The notes under the pieces were generated by a model. It worked only from the letters and a program-made list of their open reading frames with translations. It was not told where the DNA came from and searched no databases. The position numbers and the translations under genes are program-made. DNA of 64,000 nt, from contig NZ_JAGIKV010000006.1 of assembly GCF_017874615.1 (NCBI RefSeq), positions 124,001 through 188,000 of the forward strand. The letters are read 5' to 3'. The stretch comes from Paenibacillus xylanexedens (GTDB lineage Bacteria > Bacillota > Bacilli > Paenibacillales > Paenibacillaceae). Below are positions 53,107 through 61,790 of the stretch, in pieces (within the stretch, counting starts at the first letter, position 1; every line of letters begins with the position of its first letter).

Positions 53107-54436
53107 TAAGTTCTTCCTTTCTATTTGTCTGCGATAAATTTTCTAAGAGTCCAGGGTTCGCATCAAGTTGAGAACCACGTGAAGCAATAATATGTTCATT
53201 GTTCCGTGTAATTTCTTTCCAACTCTTTCCCTTCTCCTGTTCCCACTGCGAAAGTGTGAAGTATTTAATTTCACCAACAGTTTCATCAGTGTCAATCATT
53301 TTAAAGCGAATATACTTGTTTTTTTCTGATTTAGTATCAATAGTTATTTTCCCATACCAATCCGATTTGAGATTTAAATGGAATGAATTTGCATCGTCTC
53401 GATACTGAAAAGAGACAAATTTCTTCCCATCTTTTCCATCCCACTGGTAAAAAGTATAGAACCACATTCGCTCATCAAAAACATAATGCTCCCAACCCTT
53501 TGGTGTTTCTTTTAATCCAAACTCAATAATATCATCATTATTGACATCACTACTTAAAATTTTGTCATCTCTATAAGTTTGATCGGGTGATTTGAAAGCA
53601 TTTATCAATTTATCGTCTTTTACATATATGATCTGGGAAAAAGTACTTCGATCATCTAACTCAGCATCCAAAACAATACCCATTTTGTTCTCAGCAATCT
53701 GTCCGCCGAGTGCGCTATATATTTCTTTCACAGTATAGTCAGTCTGCATGCGATCTACTTCTTTAAAACTACCCTCATTAAATTGATATAGGGCAATTGT
53801 GGCAAAACCACTCGTATTTAATGTCACTACCACAAAATCACTTTCGTTGTCCCCATTTAAATCCAGCGCGTTTCCTTGAATATCGTCAATAATAAATTGA
53901 TTGTAGGGCACACCACCCATTACCTGTTCAAGGGCACCTCCTTTGTAGGAGTAGGCCATTAAGGCTTTCTGGGCTTCAACACTTACCCCCAGAACAATGT
54001 CTGGATTTCCGTCATTTGTAATATCCAATAATTTAAATGATTGCAAGCTATTCCCTGGAACGTCAAATGTAAGTTTTTTCACCCATGTACCACCCTGTTC
54101 CTCTAAGAGCATTCCATGAATCCGCACATTCTCATTAGGGGTTTCATAGAAAACAATAGCCTCACGAGTGCCATCACCATTCAGATCAGCAACACGAATC
54201 ATGCTTGTATTATTCAGATCTTTGGGCCGGATTAACTTGCTCTCCGATGGTTGTTCCTTCTGTACAATCGTATATAATTTCTCCTTGTCCAAGGACATCA
54301 TAGGTTGCTTCATTAGAAGCTTGGGATCACTTATGACTGTGCATCCGCTTAGAACAGAACCAAGCATAATCGCCATTGTTCCTGCTGCTACAAAGCGTCC
54401 CCACCGTGAATTAAACAATCTCATCACTCTTTTCAA
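53099..54436 (-). CDS. Lipoprotein with FG-GAP/EF-hand-like repeats
   Basis: A 445-aa protein with lipobox LSGC (MAIMLGSVLSGCTVIS). Repeats of the VCBS/FG-GAP type carry calcium-loop sequences: VADLNGDGTREA, LDITNDGNPDI, ALDLNGDNESDFV, SSDVNNDDIIEFG. It should form a membrane-anchored extracellular beta-propeller. Start is a TTG 2 nt after the ABC gene's stop, with weak signals, suggesting coupling. The operon mates suggest a sensor partner for the kinase. Confidence 0.8.
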   Translation of the reverse strand: MKRVMRLFNSRWGRFVAAGTMAIMLGSVLSGCTVISDPKLLMKQPMMSLDKEKLYTIVQKEQPSESKLIRPKDLNNTSMIRVADLNGDGTREAIVFYETPNENVRIHGMLLEEQGGTWVKKLTFDVPGNSLQSFKLLDITNDGNPDIVLGVSVEAQKALMAYSYKGGALEQVMGGVPYNQFIIDDIQGNALDLNGDNESDFVVVTLNTSGFATIALYQFNEGSFKEVDRMQTDYTVKEIYSALGGQIAENKMGIVLDAELDDRSTFSQIIYVKDDKLINAFKSPDQTYRDDKILSSDVNNDDIIEFGLKETPKGWEHYVFDERMWFYTFYQWDGKDGKKFVSFQYRDDANSFHLNLKSDWYGKITIDTKSEKNKYIRFKMIDTDETVGEIKYFTLSQWEQEKGKSWKEITRNNEHIIASRGSQLDANPGLLENLSQTNRKEELNE

Positions 54437-54440
54437 TAGT

Positions 54441-55166
54441 TTAAATCTGGTTTTTTTCTTGCTGTGTCAGTCTTCGTCCACGAATATCAAAAGCAATCTT
54501 GCCTTCTGCCAATCCCCAGATCCGTGTGGCATGTTTCTCAGCAAGTTCAATAGGCAGCACTGCAATGACTGTTGCACGTTCTTCTTCACATAATTTGCGT
54601 AATGTTTCCAGCACCGAATCTGCTGTATGAGGGTCAAGACCAATCACTGGTTCATCGGCCAAAACGACTTTGGCACCATGAGCAAGTGCTCTTGCAATAG
54701 CAACACGTTGCTTCTCGCCACCACTGAGCTTCTCTGCTATTTGATGTGCTTTATCAAGTAATCCCATTCCTTCGAGATAATCCATAGCACCCATATAATC
54801 ATCGGAACGTACCATACCGGTTACCATTCTCCATACAGGAGTCTGACCTGATCGTCCGATTAATACATTTTTAAGAGCCGTACGTCTAGGAAATAATTCT
54901 GGATTTTGTTCCAAGTATGCCCATTCCCGTTTGATTTTCCGTTTTCCGGACCAGCCTTCTTTCAAAATCTCGGCGCCATCCACCGTAAACCGGCCGGAAT
55001 CCCATTTTTCCATCATGGCCAAACATTTAAGCAACATGCTTTTACCGCTACCGCTTGAGCCAACTACAGCTATCATCTCACCCTGTTGCATATCAAATCG
55101 AATATCCCGTAGAACGGGAACGCGGTCCACGCCAACGGATTTACTCAAGTTCTCTACTCTGATCAT
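54441..55166 (-). CDS. Orphan ABC ATPase, PhnC-like, degenerate H-loop
   Basis: A 241-aa ABC ATPase: Walker A GSSGSGKSM (residues 36-44, Met where Ser/Thr is usual), signature LSGGEKQR, Walker B VVLADEPVIGLDP. In the H-loop region VIAVLPIELAEKHATRIWGL the histidine of the usual NLHDVDLA pattern is replaced by Pro. No permease or binding protein is nearby. GAGGAGAC precedes the ATG. Confidence 0.88.
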   Translation of the reverse strand: MIRVENLSKSVGVDRVPVLRDIRFDMQQGEMIAVVGSSGSGKSMLLKCLAMMEKWDSGRFTVDGAEILKEGWSGKRKIKREWAYLEQNPELFPRRTALKNVLIGRSGQTPVWRMVTGMVRSDDYMGAMDYLEGMGLLDKAHQIAEKLSGGEKQRVAIARALAHGAKVVLADEPVIGLDPHTADSVLETLRKLCEEERATVIAVLPIELAEKHATRIWGLAEGKIAFDIRGRRLTQQEKNQI

Positions 55167-55249
55167 CGCGATGTCTCCTCTTGTCCATGTTTTTCCCTAC
55201 CACTAGTGTACTCGGAAATGGACATCAATTTCCATGCGAACACCAGCTT

Positions 55250-56440
55250 CTATTTTAACACAGATTCGAACTCAGGTTTACGACGAAATAATATACCTGC
55301 CACGCCGAAAAGAAGGTACAGGATTCCGAGTAAGGTGAACATGCTTCCGGGTGAAATCCAGTTGATCATCTGGCCACCCAGATTCGGTCCAATAATACTT
55401 CCAATCGTGAAATGAAAGGATGCCACAACGTTGGCTGCAGGCAGTAACACCTTAGGTAAAATGTCTGCGGCATAGGCTAGGCCCAATGAGAAAAAGGAGC
55501 CGACCAGGCCGCCTGCGATTGTTAATAATACAAGCGTCCACCAGAAATGCGTACCTGCGACTGGAACCAGCATAAAGATGATTCCCCCACTGATACCCGC
55601 AAACATCAATATCTTCTTCCGCCCATATCGGTCACTCAACATTCCGAGAGGTAATTGAAGGAACAAACCTCCAATCCCGATAAAAGGAAGCAACGACGAA
55701 ATCTGACTGGTATCGAATCCAATACGCAGCCCATAAACGGGGAAGTTACTATTCATACCTGCTTCCATATATCCGTATAAGAGTGCCGGTAAAAGTGCAT
55801 ACCAGGCCCATGCCAGACTACGACGGAAGCGACGTTCGGGCAGTTGGCCATGCTCTGCTTTTTCCGGTTTCGTATCCGGAAGCTTCATTAATACCAGTAT
55901 AAGCACTGCTGCTATACAGATGAACAAGACCCAGAAAGGGACAGCATCACCGAAGCCAAGCAGCTTAATTCCCAACGGTCCAATACTGAATCCCAGCCCG
56001 TAGGACATGCCATATAGTGATATGTAGCGTCCACGCTTTTCAGGAGCGGTAACAAGCAGTACCCAGAGCTGGGCCGCATAATGAAGTGCACTGTCTCCTA
56101 TTCCAACGATCAGACGCAATATGAACCATATTTTAATATCTGGTAAATACGGAAATAGTATTAAAGGGACCATGACTAATATCAGGCCACCTACAATCAA
56201 CTTTTTGAACCCTAATGCTCCCAATAACCGTTCCGCTACGAGAGTCATGGCAAAAGAGCCAATGTACAACGCGGCGGCGTTTAATCCGTTTAAACCTGGT
56301 GAAACCCCTTTTTGCTCCAAAAAAATCGAAAGCACAGGTAGCAAAAGCCCCTGACTTATTCCCGCCACCACAATAACCGTAATCAAAATGAGATAGTTGG
56401 CTGTCGAGTGTGATAGTTTGGGACGAGTAATCGATGACAC
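55250..56440 (-). CDS. MFS transporter
   Basis: A 396-aa protein with 12 predicted helices; the motif-A-like loop LSDRYGRKKILMFAGI and GVSPGLNGLNAAALYIGS are visible. AGGAGG lies before the GTG at 56440 (VSSITRPKL), which is preferred over the upstream in-frame ATG inside a site-poor region. Substrate unknown; drug-efflux-like. Confidence 0.85.
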   Translation of the reverse strand: MSSITRPKLSHSTANYLILITVIVVAGISQGLLLPVLSIFLEQKGVSPGLNGLNAAALYIGSFAMTLVAERLLGALGFKKLIVGGLILVMVPLILFPYLPDIKIWFILRLIVGIGDSALHYAAQLWVLLVTAPEKRGRYISLYGMSYGLGFSIGPLGIKLLGFGDAVPFWVLFICIAAVLILVLMKLPDTKPEKAEHGQLPERRFRRSLAWAWYALLPALLYGYMEAGMNSNFPVYGLRIGFDTSQISSLLPFIGIGGLFLQLPLGMLSDRYGRKKILMFAGISGGIIFMLVPVAGTHFWWTLVLLTIAGGLVGSFFSLGLAYAADILPKVLLPAANVVASFHFTIGSIIGPNLGGQMINWISPGSMFTLLGILYLLFGVAGILFRRKPEFESVLK

Positions 56441-56832
56441 GAATTCATTCCTCCTGCGAGCACACAAAGAAAAATCGCCATCGCTGACGACTTTTGTATG
56501 TTATACATATGGTTTTAAACTGCTATTCTTGAATCAGGGCTTTGCCTCGGACTTGAACATTATAGTGGACAACGCCCTGCAAAACAAGCCATAATAGAGG
56601 TTGTTCAAAAAGTTCACTTTTGATTACGAATCATGCCTAGTGGCATCATCAGCTTCGAAGATGAAATTCAGCCGAAATGTCCGTTGCTCACGTAGTTTTC
56701 CTACGCTCGGCTACTCCATTTCTATCTTCATTCCATCTTTCTTGGTACTGAAAACCAGACTTTTTGAACACGCACTAATCGTACTTAAGTCGCTGCGTAC
56801 ATTTAGATGTGACGGGAGGATTCTGCAACATT
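56441..56832. other. Intergenic interval with MITE-like element
   Basis: About 390 bp between the MFS and ArsR-like genes, mostly occupied by the 169-bp element at 56602-56770; the rest has no features beyond promoters. Confidence 0.6.
56602..56770. mobile_element. MITE-like element, 169 bp, TGTTCAAAAAGT(T/C) ends
   Basis: Terminal inverted repeat TGTTCAAAAAGTT at 56602-56614 and GACTTTTTGAACA at 56758-56770 (one mismatch), with an internal hairpin (CACGTAG, loop TTTTC, CTACG). No coding capacity. Similar intergenic sequences are familiar from Paenibacillus genomes; I recall the pattern but could not search for copies. Confidence 0.7.
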
Positions 56833-57753
56833 ATGGCTTATCATGTGAAAATTGATGTTTCACCGATATATGAAATGCTCAACAGCTTTCTGGTTTATGT
56901 CACGAAAAAATGGATTCAGCATCTGGATATTGGTCCTGAATGGATCCTGGAAGTGGAAGGAACACTAAGTTCCAATGTACGAGCTGCGCTCGCACCTGCC
57001 GCCACTTGGCCTTTTGATGATTTTGATGTTTTGTTTGCATGGGCAGCATATCAAAATGATACATCGGAGAATCGTGATTTTCTGGACATGCTTGCCGGAA
57101 TGACAGCAGAAGACCTGTATGCACGTGTGTCTCCTCTTCTGCCGGCTCTTACAATAGAAGAATCTACGCGCATTCGGAACAGTTATGTCCCATTATTGCG
57201 ACTATGGGATGAACACTACTGTCAGAATATGAGCGAAGATCAGCGTGTATGGCTCGAAGAAGATGCCGAAGAAAAACGCATTTTGCTTGATAAAATGGGA
57301 TCTGAACTGCTTATTGAATATGCTACAGCGGGCGTTCTTGTTGAACCGATGCCTGGGCTGAACGAAGTCATCCTGTTTCCAACGGTGCACAATCGCCCTA
57401 TTAATATGTACTGCTTCTATGAGGGTATGATGATCATGCAGTATCCCGTAGATGCACCTGAAGAGAACGAAGACCAGCCGCCAACATGCCTTTTACGTTT
57501 CACCCATGCTCTGGCTGATCCCGAAAGACTTCGCCTGCTTCGTTACGTATCGGATGAACCCAAGTCCCTCGCTGAGATGTGTGAAGAATTGGGTAAAGAC
57601 GAAGACACGGTCAAAGACCAGGTAATGGCGCTACGCATCGCAGGTCTGCTAAGGACCCATCTGCTCGGAAGTAACCGTAAAGAGAAATACAGTATTCGGC
57701 CGGATGGCGTATCTGAATTGAATATGTTCCTGGAATCCTACATTCGCATATAA
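56833..57753 (+). CDS. ArsR-type winged-helix regulator
   Basis: A 306-aa protein starting MAYHVKIDVSPIYEMLNSFL; a long N-terminal ligand domain, then an ArsR-like HTH near the C-terminus (LADPERLRLLRYVSDEPKSL ... DEDTVKDQVMALRIAGLLRT). GGGAGGA is 12 nt before ATG 56833. Targets unknown; the HAD gene lies 49 bp downstream and may be co-transcribed. Confidence 0.8.
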   Translation: MAYHVKIDVSPIYEMLNSFLVYVTKKWIQHLDIGPEWILEVEGTLSSNVRAALAPAATWPFDDFDVLFAWAAYQNDTSENRDFLDMLAGMTAEDLYARVSPLLPALTIEESTRIRNSYVPLLRLWDEHYCQNMSEDQRVWLEEDAEEKRILLDKMGSELLIEYATAGVLVEPMPGLNEVILFPTVHNRPINMYCFYEGMMIMQYPVDAPEENEDQPPTCLLRFTHALADPERLRLLRYVSDEPKSLAEMCEELGKDEDTVKDQVMALRIAGLLRTHLLGSNRKEKYSIRPDGVSELNMFLESYIRI

Positions 57754-57802
57754 TTTAGTTGAACCATTGTGGAGTTTCTGGCTACAAGGAGTGAATTAGA
57801 TC

Positions 57803-58567
57803 ATGAAATTAATGAAACAACATATTTTGTTTGACCTTGATGATACACTCGTATATTGCAACAAATACTTCAACCTGATTTTGGGAGAATTCTTCGAGAA
57901 TATGCAAGAGTGGTTTGATGGACATTCTCTGACAACACAAGAGATTCGGGAAAAACAGCTGGAGATCGATGTAACCGGAGTGAACAAGCTTGGCTTTGCG
58001 AGTCATCATTTCCCGCAATCCCTGATTGATACCTATCGTTACTTCTCCGGCAAGTTCGCCAGATTAACTTCTCCCAGAGAAGAGTCCTTTCTGAGCAAGT
58101 TGGGTATGAGTGTGTACGATCAGGAGGTTGAACCCTACCCTCATATGGTTGAAACGCTTGAGAACCTCAAAGGTGCTGGACATTCCCTCTACTTATATAC
58201 CGGCGGCGAGACCGTGATTCAGCAGCGCAAGATTGATCAGATGAAACTCTCGGCTTATTTTGATGATCGGATCTATATCCGACAACACAAAAACGTCGAG
58301 GCACTGGAAGGCATTCTGTCTAATGGTCCGTTTGATCGTCGTGCAACTTGGATGATTGGCAACTCACTACGCACAGATATTATGCCGGCCGTAAAAGCCG
58401 GAATTCACAGCATATATATCAAACAACCGAATGAATGGCAATACAACATCGTAGAACTTCAGCCTAATCCGGAAACATCGATGTACACCATCACTGCACT
58501 GGAAGAGGTACCCAAAGTCATACACGAAAATATACAACAGCAGCAACAGAAAAGGACCCTTGGTTAA
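57803..58567 (+). CDS. HAD-superfamily hydrolase
   Basis: A 254-aa protein with the HAD motif I FDLDDTLVY (nucleophile D11, acid D13), motif II LYTGGETV region, motif III lysine in IYIRQHKN and motif IV WMIGNSLRTDIMPAVKAG. Phosphatase-type, substrate unknown. It ends in a Gln-rich tail whose stop overlaps a terminator hairpin. Confidence 0.9.
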   Translation: MKLMKQHILFDLDDTLVYCNKYFNLILGEFFENMQEWFDGHSLTTQEIREKQLEIDVTGVNKLGFASHHFPQSLIDTYRYFSGKFARLTSPREESFLSKLGMSVYDQEVEPYPHMVETLENLKGAGHSLYLYTGGETVIQQRKIDQMKLSAYFDDRIYIRQHKNVEALEGILSNGPFDRRATWMIGNSLRTDIMPAVKAGIHSIYIKQPNEWQYNIVELQPNPETSMYTITALEEVPKVIHENIQQQQQKRTLG

Positions 58568-58577
58568 GGGTCCTTTT
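58550..58577 (+). terminator. Terminator overlapping the HAD stop codon
   Basis: AAAAGGACCCTT / AAGGGTCCTTTT with loop GGTT. Confidence 0.9.
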
Positions 58578-58602
58578 GCTGTATGTTAACTGTTAACTAA
58601 CA

Positions 58603-60942
58603 TCAAGCATCCTGTTTCTCGCCAGATAATTTTCCTGTTACTACGTCCTGCAGAATAATACGTGCTTTCACCGTACTCCCGTCTTTTCGTTTAAACGACA
58701 GTACTTGTGTACTGCCCTTCTCAATCAGCGATTTTAACATCGTACTGGTGATTTTTTTGCCCGCATACTCTTTCCAGACCACAAATGAACAGCCTTCCTT
58801 GAAACGTGAGCATCCATAACCCTTCTTGCCCTCTATAATCTGACCCGTACAGCCGGGAGAAGGACAAGGTGCCAGTAACTCTCTCACTCCGGATGGGCTC
58901 GCACTTGAGGACGGCGCCTTGGTAGCGGTGCTTTTCCCACTGCCGGCTCTCGATGAAGATGCCGAAGTCTGACGGGACGTTTTTACAGTTGAACCGCCAC
59001 TAGCCGTCTTGGCAGATGTCCTTGTATTGCCTGCCTGGGTTCTGGCTCCCTTGCCTTTTCCCCTACCTCCACGCGAATCTTCCCCAAAAGCATCTGCTGG
59101 TGCCGGAGCTTGTACACGCACTTTCTCAATGATGGACAAGGTGAATTTCTTGACGTTCTCCATGAACTTGTCCTGACCCGCCTCACCTTTGGAAATCTGA
59201 TATAACCTTCTTTCCCATTGCCCGGTCATCTCAGGTGAAGTTAACAGATCTACACCCGCACGGCGAATCAACTCAATAGCTGTTCTGCCTTTGAGCGTTA
59301 ACTGCATTTTCTTCCCTTGCAGCGTAATGTAACCTACGTTTTTGAGGCGCTCAATTGTAGCCGCACGTGTAGCCGGAGTACCCAGACCACTATCTTTCAT
59401 CGCATCTCGCAGCTCTTCATTCTCGATCTGCTTGCCTGCACTTTCCATCGCTTTGAGCAATGTTCCCTCGGTATAACTTTTGGGAGGCTGGGTCGCCTTC
59501 TCCTTGAACTCACTCTTCGTACATTGAACAGGCAATTCAGGTTGTACAGCAAAAGCCTTGTCCGTCCACTCTTCAGCTTCCTCATCCTCATTGCCGTTTT
59601 TCTTGGTCTTCTTCTTGCCTGCACCGCCCTGTTCCTGATCTCCAGAACCGAGAACCACTTTCCATCCGAGTGACAGCAGCTCTTTGACAGATGTCTTAAA
59701 CTGATGTTTCTCCACTTCGGTGAGCACGGTATGTTGCTTATACTCCGCCGGAGGATAAAAGTGAGACAAGAAACGTCTTACAATCAAATCATAGATGTTC
59801 TGCTCATCTTTGGATAAGGTACCTGGTCGCTTCAAAGTAGGTAGGATCGCATGGTGATCCTCAACCCTGCTCGGATTACATACCCCTTTATTATTTTTAT
59901 GAACAAGCTCTGGCTTGGCCCCTTGCGCAAGCTCACTATAGGTACCATTTTTAAGCAGGTTTAGCGTTTTGTGCATACCTTCAATATTCTGTTCTGTAAC
60001 ATAGTTGGAGTTTGTCCGCGGATACGAAATTACCTTGTGTTTTTCATACAAGGCCTGTGCAATATCCAGTGTTTTTTTGGCTCCATATCCGAACTTGGCA
60101 TTGGCTTCACGCTGTAAAAGGGTCAGGTCATACAAACGATACGGATACTCCTTCGTCTGCTTCGCTTCGTATTTGGTAATCTGCCCTGTCTTGCCCTTCA
60201 CACTGGCTGCAATGGCCTCTGCTGCCTCCGCATCGGTCAACTTATCTCCCTGACGCAGTCCCCGGTACTCGACACCTTCCTGCCGAAACCAGGCGGCTAC
60301 TTCATAAAAGGTCTGTGACTGGAACGCTTCAATCTCTATTTCACGATCGTAGATTAACGCGAGTACCGGCGTCTGCACACGGCCTACAGACAACAATGCA
60401 TTATGGCGGGTTGTAAACGCCCGTGAGGCATTCATGCCGATCAGCCAATCGGCTTCACTTCTGGCGCGAGCAGCATGGGTCAGATTTTCAAATTCAGAGG
60501 CATCCTTCAGACCATCAAAACCACGTCTAATGCTCTCTGCTGTCAAATCTGATATCCATAAACGCTTTACAGGCTGACGCAGCTTCAATTGCTGTTGTAT
60601 GAGGGCGAAGATGTACTGACCTTCTCTCCCTGCATCGCAAGCATTAACGATCGCTGAAGCCCTTTTTGCCAGTTCTCCAATCATTTTAAGCTGATCTTTA
60701 GTCCTCGGATTGGGTACAATCTTGAACTGATCGGGTATGATCGGCAGGTCCGCTATATTCCAGCGTTTGTACTTTGTATCATAGGCATCCGGTTCAGCCA
60801 GTCCAAGCAAATGCCCTATCGCCCAAGTGATGATGTAATGCTCACCCTCCAGATACGTGCGATTGTTCTTGGCTTTTGGTTCTATGACGGCGGCAATGGT
60901 TCGACCCATGTCGGGTTTTTCCGCTATAACCAGTGTCTTCAT
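58603..60942 (-). CDS. topB: DNA topoisomerase III
   Basis: A 779-aa type IA topoisomerase: TOPRIM acidic residues in AEKPDMG and NACDAGREGQ, active-site Tyr307 (ISYPRTNSNY), Gly/Ser/Lys-rich linker, and a C-terminal zinc-ribbon (CPSPGCTGQIIEGKKGYGCS, FKEGCSF) plus DUF3945-like tail. It relaxes and decatenates DNA. GGAGGAGAG precedes the ATG. Confidence 0.95.
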   Translation of the reverse strand: MKTLVIAEKPDMGRTIAAVIEPKAKNNRTYLEGEHYIITWAIGHLLGLAEPDAYDTKYKRWNIADLPIIPDQFKIVPNPRTKDQLKMIGELAKRASAIVNACDAGREGQYIFALIQQQLKLRQPVKRLWISDLTAESIRRGFDGLKDASEFENLTHAARARSEADWLIGMNASRAFTTRHNALLSVGRVQTPVLALIYDREIEIEAFQSQTFYEVAAWFRQEGVEYRGLRQGDKLTDAEAAEAIAASVKGKTGQITKYEAKQTKEYPYRLYDLTLLQREANAKFGYGAKKTLDIAQALYEKHKVISYPRTNSNYVTEQNIEGMHKTLNLLKNGTYSELAQGAKPELVHKNNKGVCNPSRVEDHHAILPTLKRPGTLSKDEQNIYDLIVRRFLSHFYPPAEYKQHTVLTEVEKHQFKTSVKELLSLGWKVVLGSGDQEQGGAGKKKTKKNGNEDEEAEEWTDKAFAVQPELPVQCTKSEFKEKATQPPKSYTEGTLLKAMESAGKQIENEELRDAMKDSGLGTPATRAATIERLKNVGYITLQGKKMQLTLKGRTAIELIRRAGVDLLTSPEMTGQWERRLYQISKGEAGQDKFMENVKKFTLSIIEKVRVQAPAPADAFGEDSRGGRGKGKGARTQAGNTRTSAKTASGGSTVKTSRQTSASSSRAGSGKSTATKAPSSSASPSGVRELLAPCPSPGCTGQIIEGKKGYGCSRFKEGCSFVVWKEYAGKKITSTMLKSLIEKGSTQVLSFKRKDGSTVKARIILQDVVTGKLSGEKQDA

Positions 60943-60978
60943 CCGTCCATCTCTCCTCCTTCACCGTCCGCATGACGG

Positions 60979-61012
60979 CAAAAAGGGGCATTCCGCCGAC
61001 GGAAGCCCCTTG
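60979..61012 (-). terminator. Terminator after fur
   Basis: GGGGCTTCCG / CGGAATGCCCC stem with a 4-nt loop, then TTTTTG on the reverse strand. Confidence 0.85.
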
Positions 61013-61067
61013 CTTCTGAAACTCATTATATCAGATTTTGGATTCGGGAGCACCTTCCCGAAATGAA

Positions 61068-61559
61068 TTATCCTGCTGCTTGTTCCTTTAATACATGCTT
61101 TTGTCTGCACTCTTTGCATACACCCTGGAAATCCAGACGATGATCCGTAACAGCAAAGCCATACTGACGCTCGATTTGTTGTTCCAAACGAAGCAGACCA
61201 TCTTCCATAATCTCTTCCACTTTACCACATTCTGTACAGATCAAATGATGGTGGTGATGGGAACCGTCTGTACTTCGCAGATCAAATCGCGCAGCGCCAT
61301 CACCAAAGTTAATCTTTTCAACGACCTGAAGGTCACTCAGCAGTTCGAGAGTGCGGTATACGGTAGCCAACCCAATCTCAGGGAACTGCTCCTTAACCAA
61401 GAGAAATACTTCCTCTGCGCTAAAATGATCCTTTTCATGTTCAAGCAATACACGTACAGTAACTTCCCGTTGTTGTGTTAACTTATATCCTTTTTCAACC
61501 AATTGATTTTTAATGTGAAAGATCTGTTCTGAAATGGACTTGTCCCGGTTACTTGCCAT
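61068..61559 (-). CDS. fur: Ferric uptake regulator Fur
   Basis: A 163-aa protein: winged helix (YKLTQQREVTVRVLLEHEKD, GLATVYRTLELL), metal-site HHHHH (101-105), structural zinc cysteines C108/C111 and C148/C151. Closest in composition to B. subtilis Fur (EIGLATVYRTLELL, KINFGDGAARFDLR) rather than PerR or Zur. ATG 61559 has GGAGGTG before it. A perfect 7-1-7 box lies upstream. Confidence 0.92.
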   Translation of the reverse strand: MASNRDKSISEQIFHIKNQLVEKGYKLTQQREVTVRVLLEHEKDHFSAEEVFLLVKEQFPEIGLATVYRTLELLSDLQVVEKINFGDGAARFDLRSTDGSHHHHHLICTECGKVEEIMEDGLLRLEQQIERQYGFAVTDHRLDFQGVCKECRQKHVLKEQAAG

Positions 61560-61636
61560 AGCAGGTCGCACCTCCGGTTTATATTCATTGAATTTTACTT
61601 TTATCGTACGGATTGTTGGTTTCAGTGAACCCTTAT

Positions 61637-61651
61637 TTATAATCATTATAA
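61637..61651. promoter_or_regulatory. PerR-type 7-1-7 box upstream of fur
   Basis: TTATAATCATTATAA, an exact 7-1-7 inverted repeat equal to the B. subtilis PerR consensus TTATAATnATTATAA. It lies about 80 bp before the fur start. Confidence 0.75.
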
Positions 61652-61732
61652 TATAATAATAAATCTTTATCGCTTAAAAAGCAATGATATTGCTCACACT
61701 TCCATGAAATATGTAGTCACATTGGTTAAAAT

Positions 61733-61769
61733 AACAGCAAACAACCCTCGCTGATCGCGAAGGTTGTCA
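61733..61769 (-). terminator. Terminator after gltD
   Basis: ACAACCTTCGC / GCGAGGGTTGT stem with a 5-nt loop, then TTGCTGTTATTTT on the reverse strand. Confidence 0.75.
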
Positions 61770-61790
61770 TTGATATCTTGTTCTATACTT

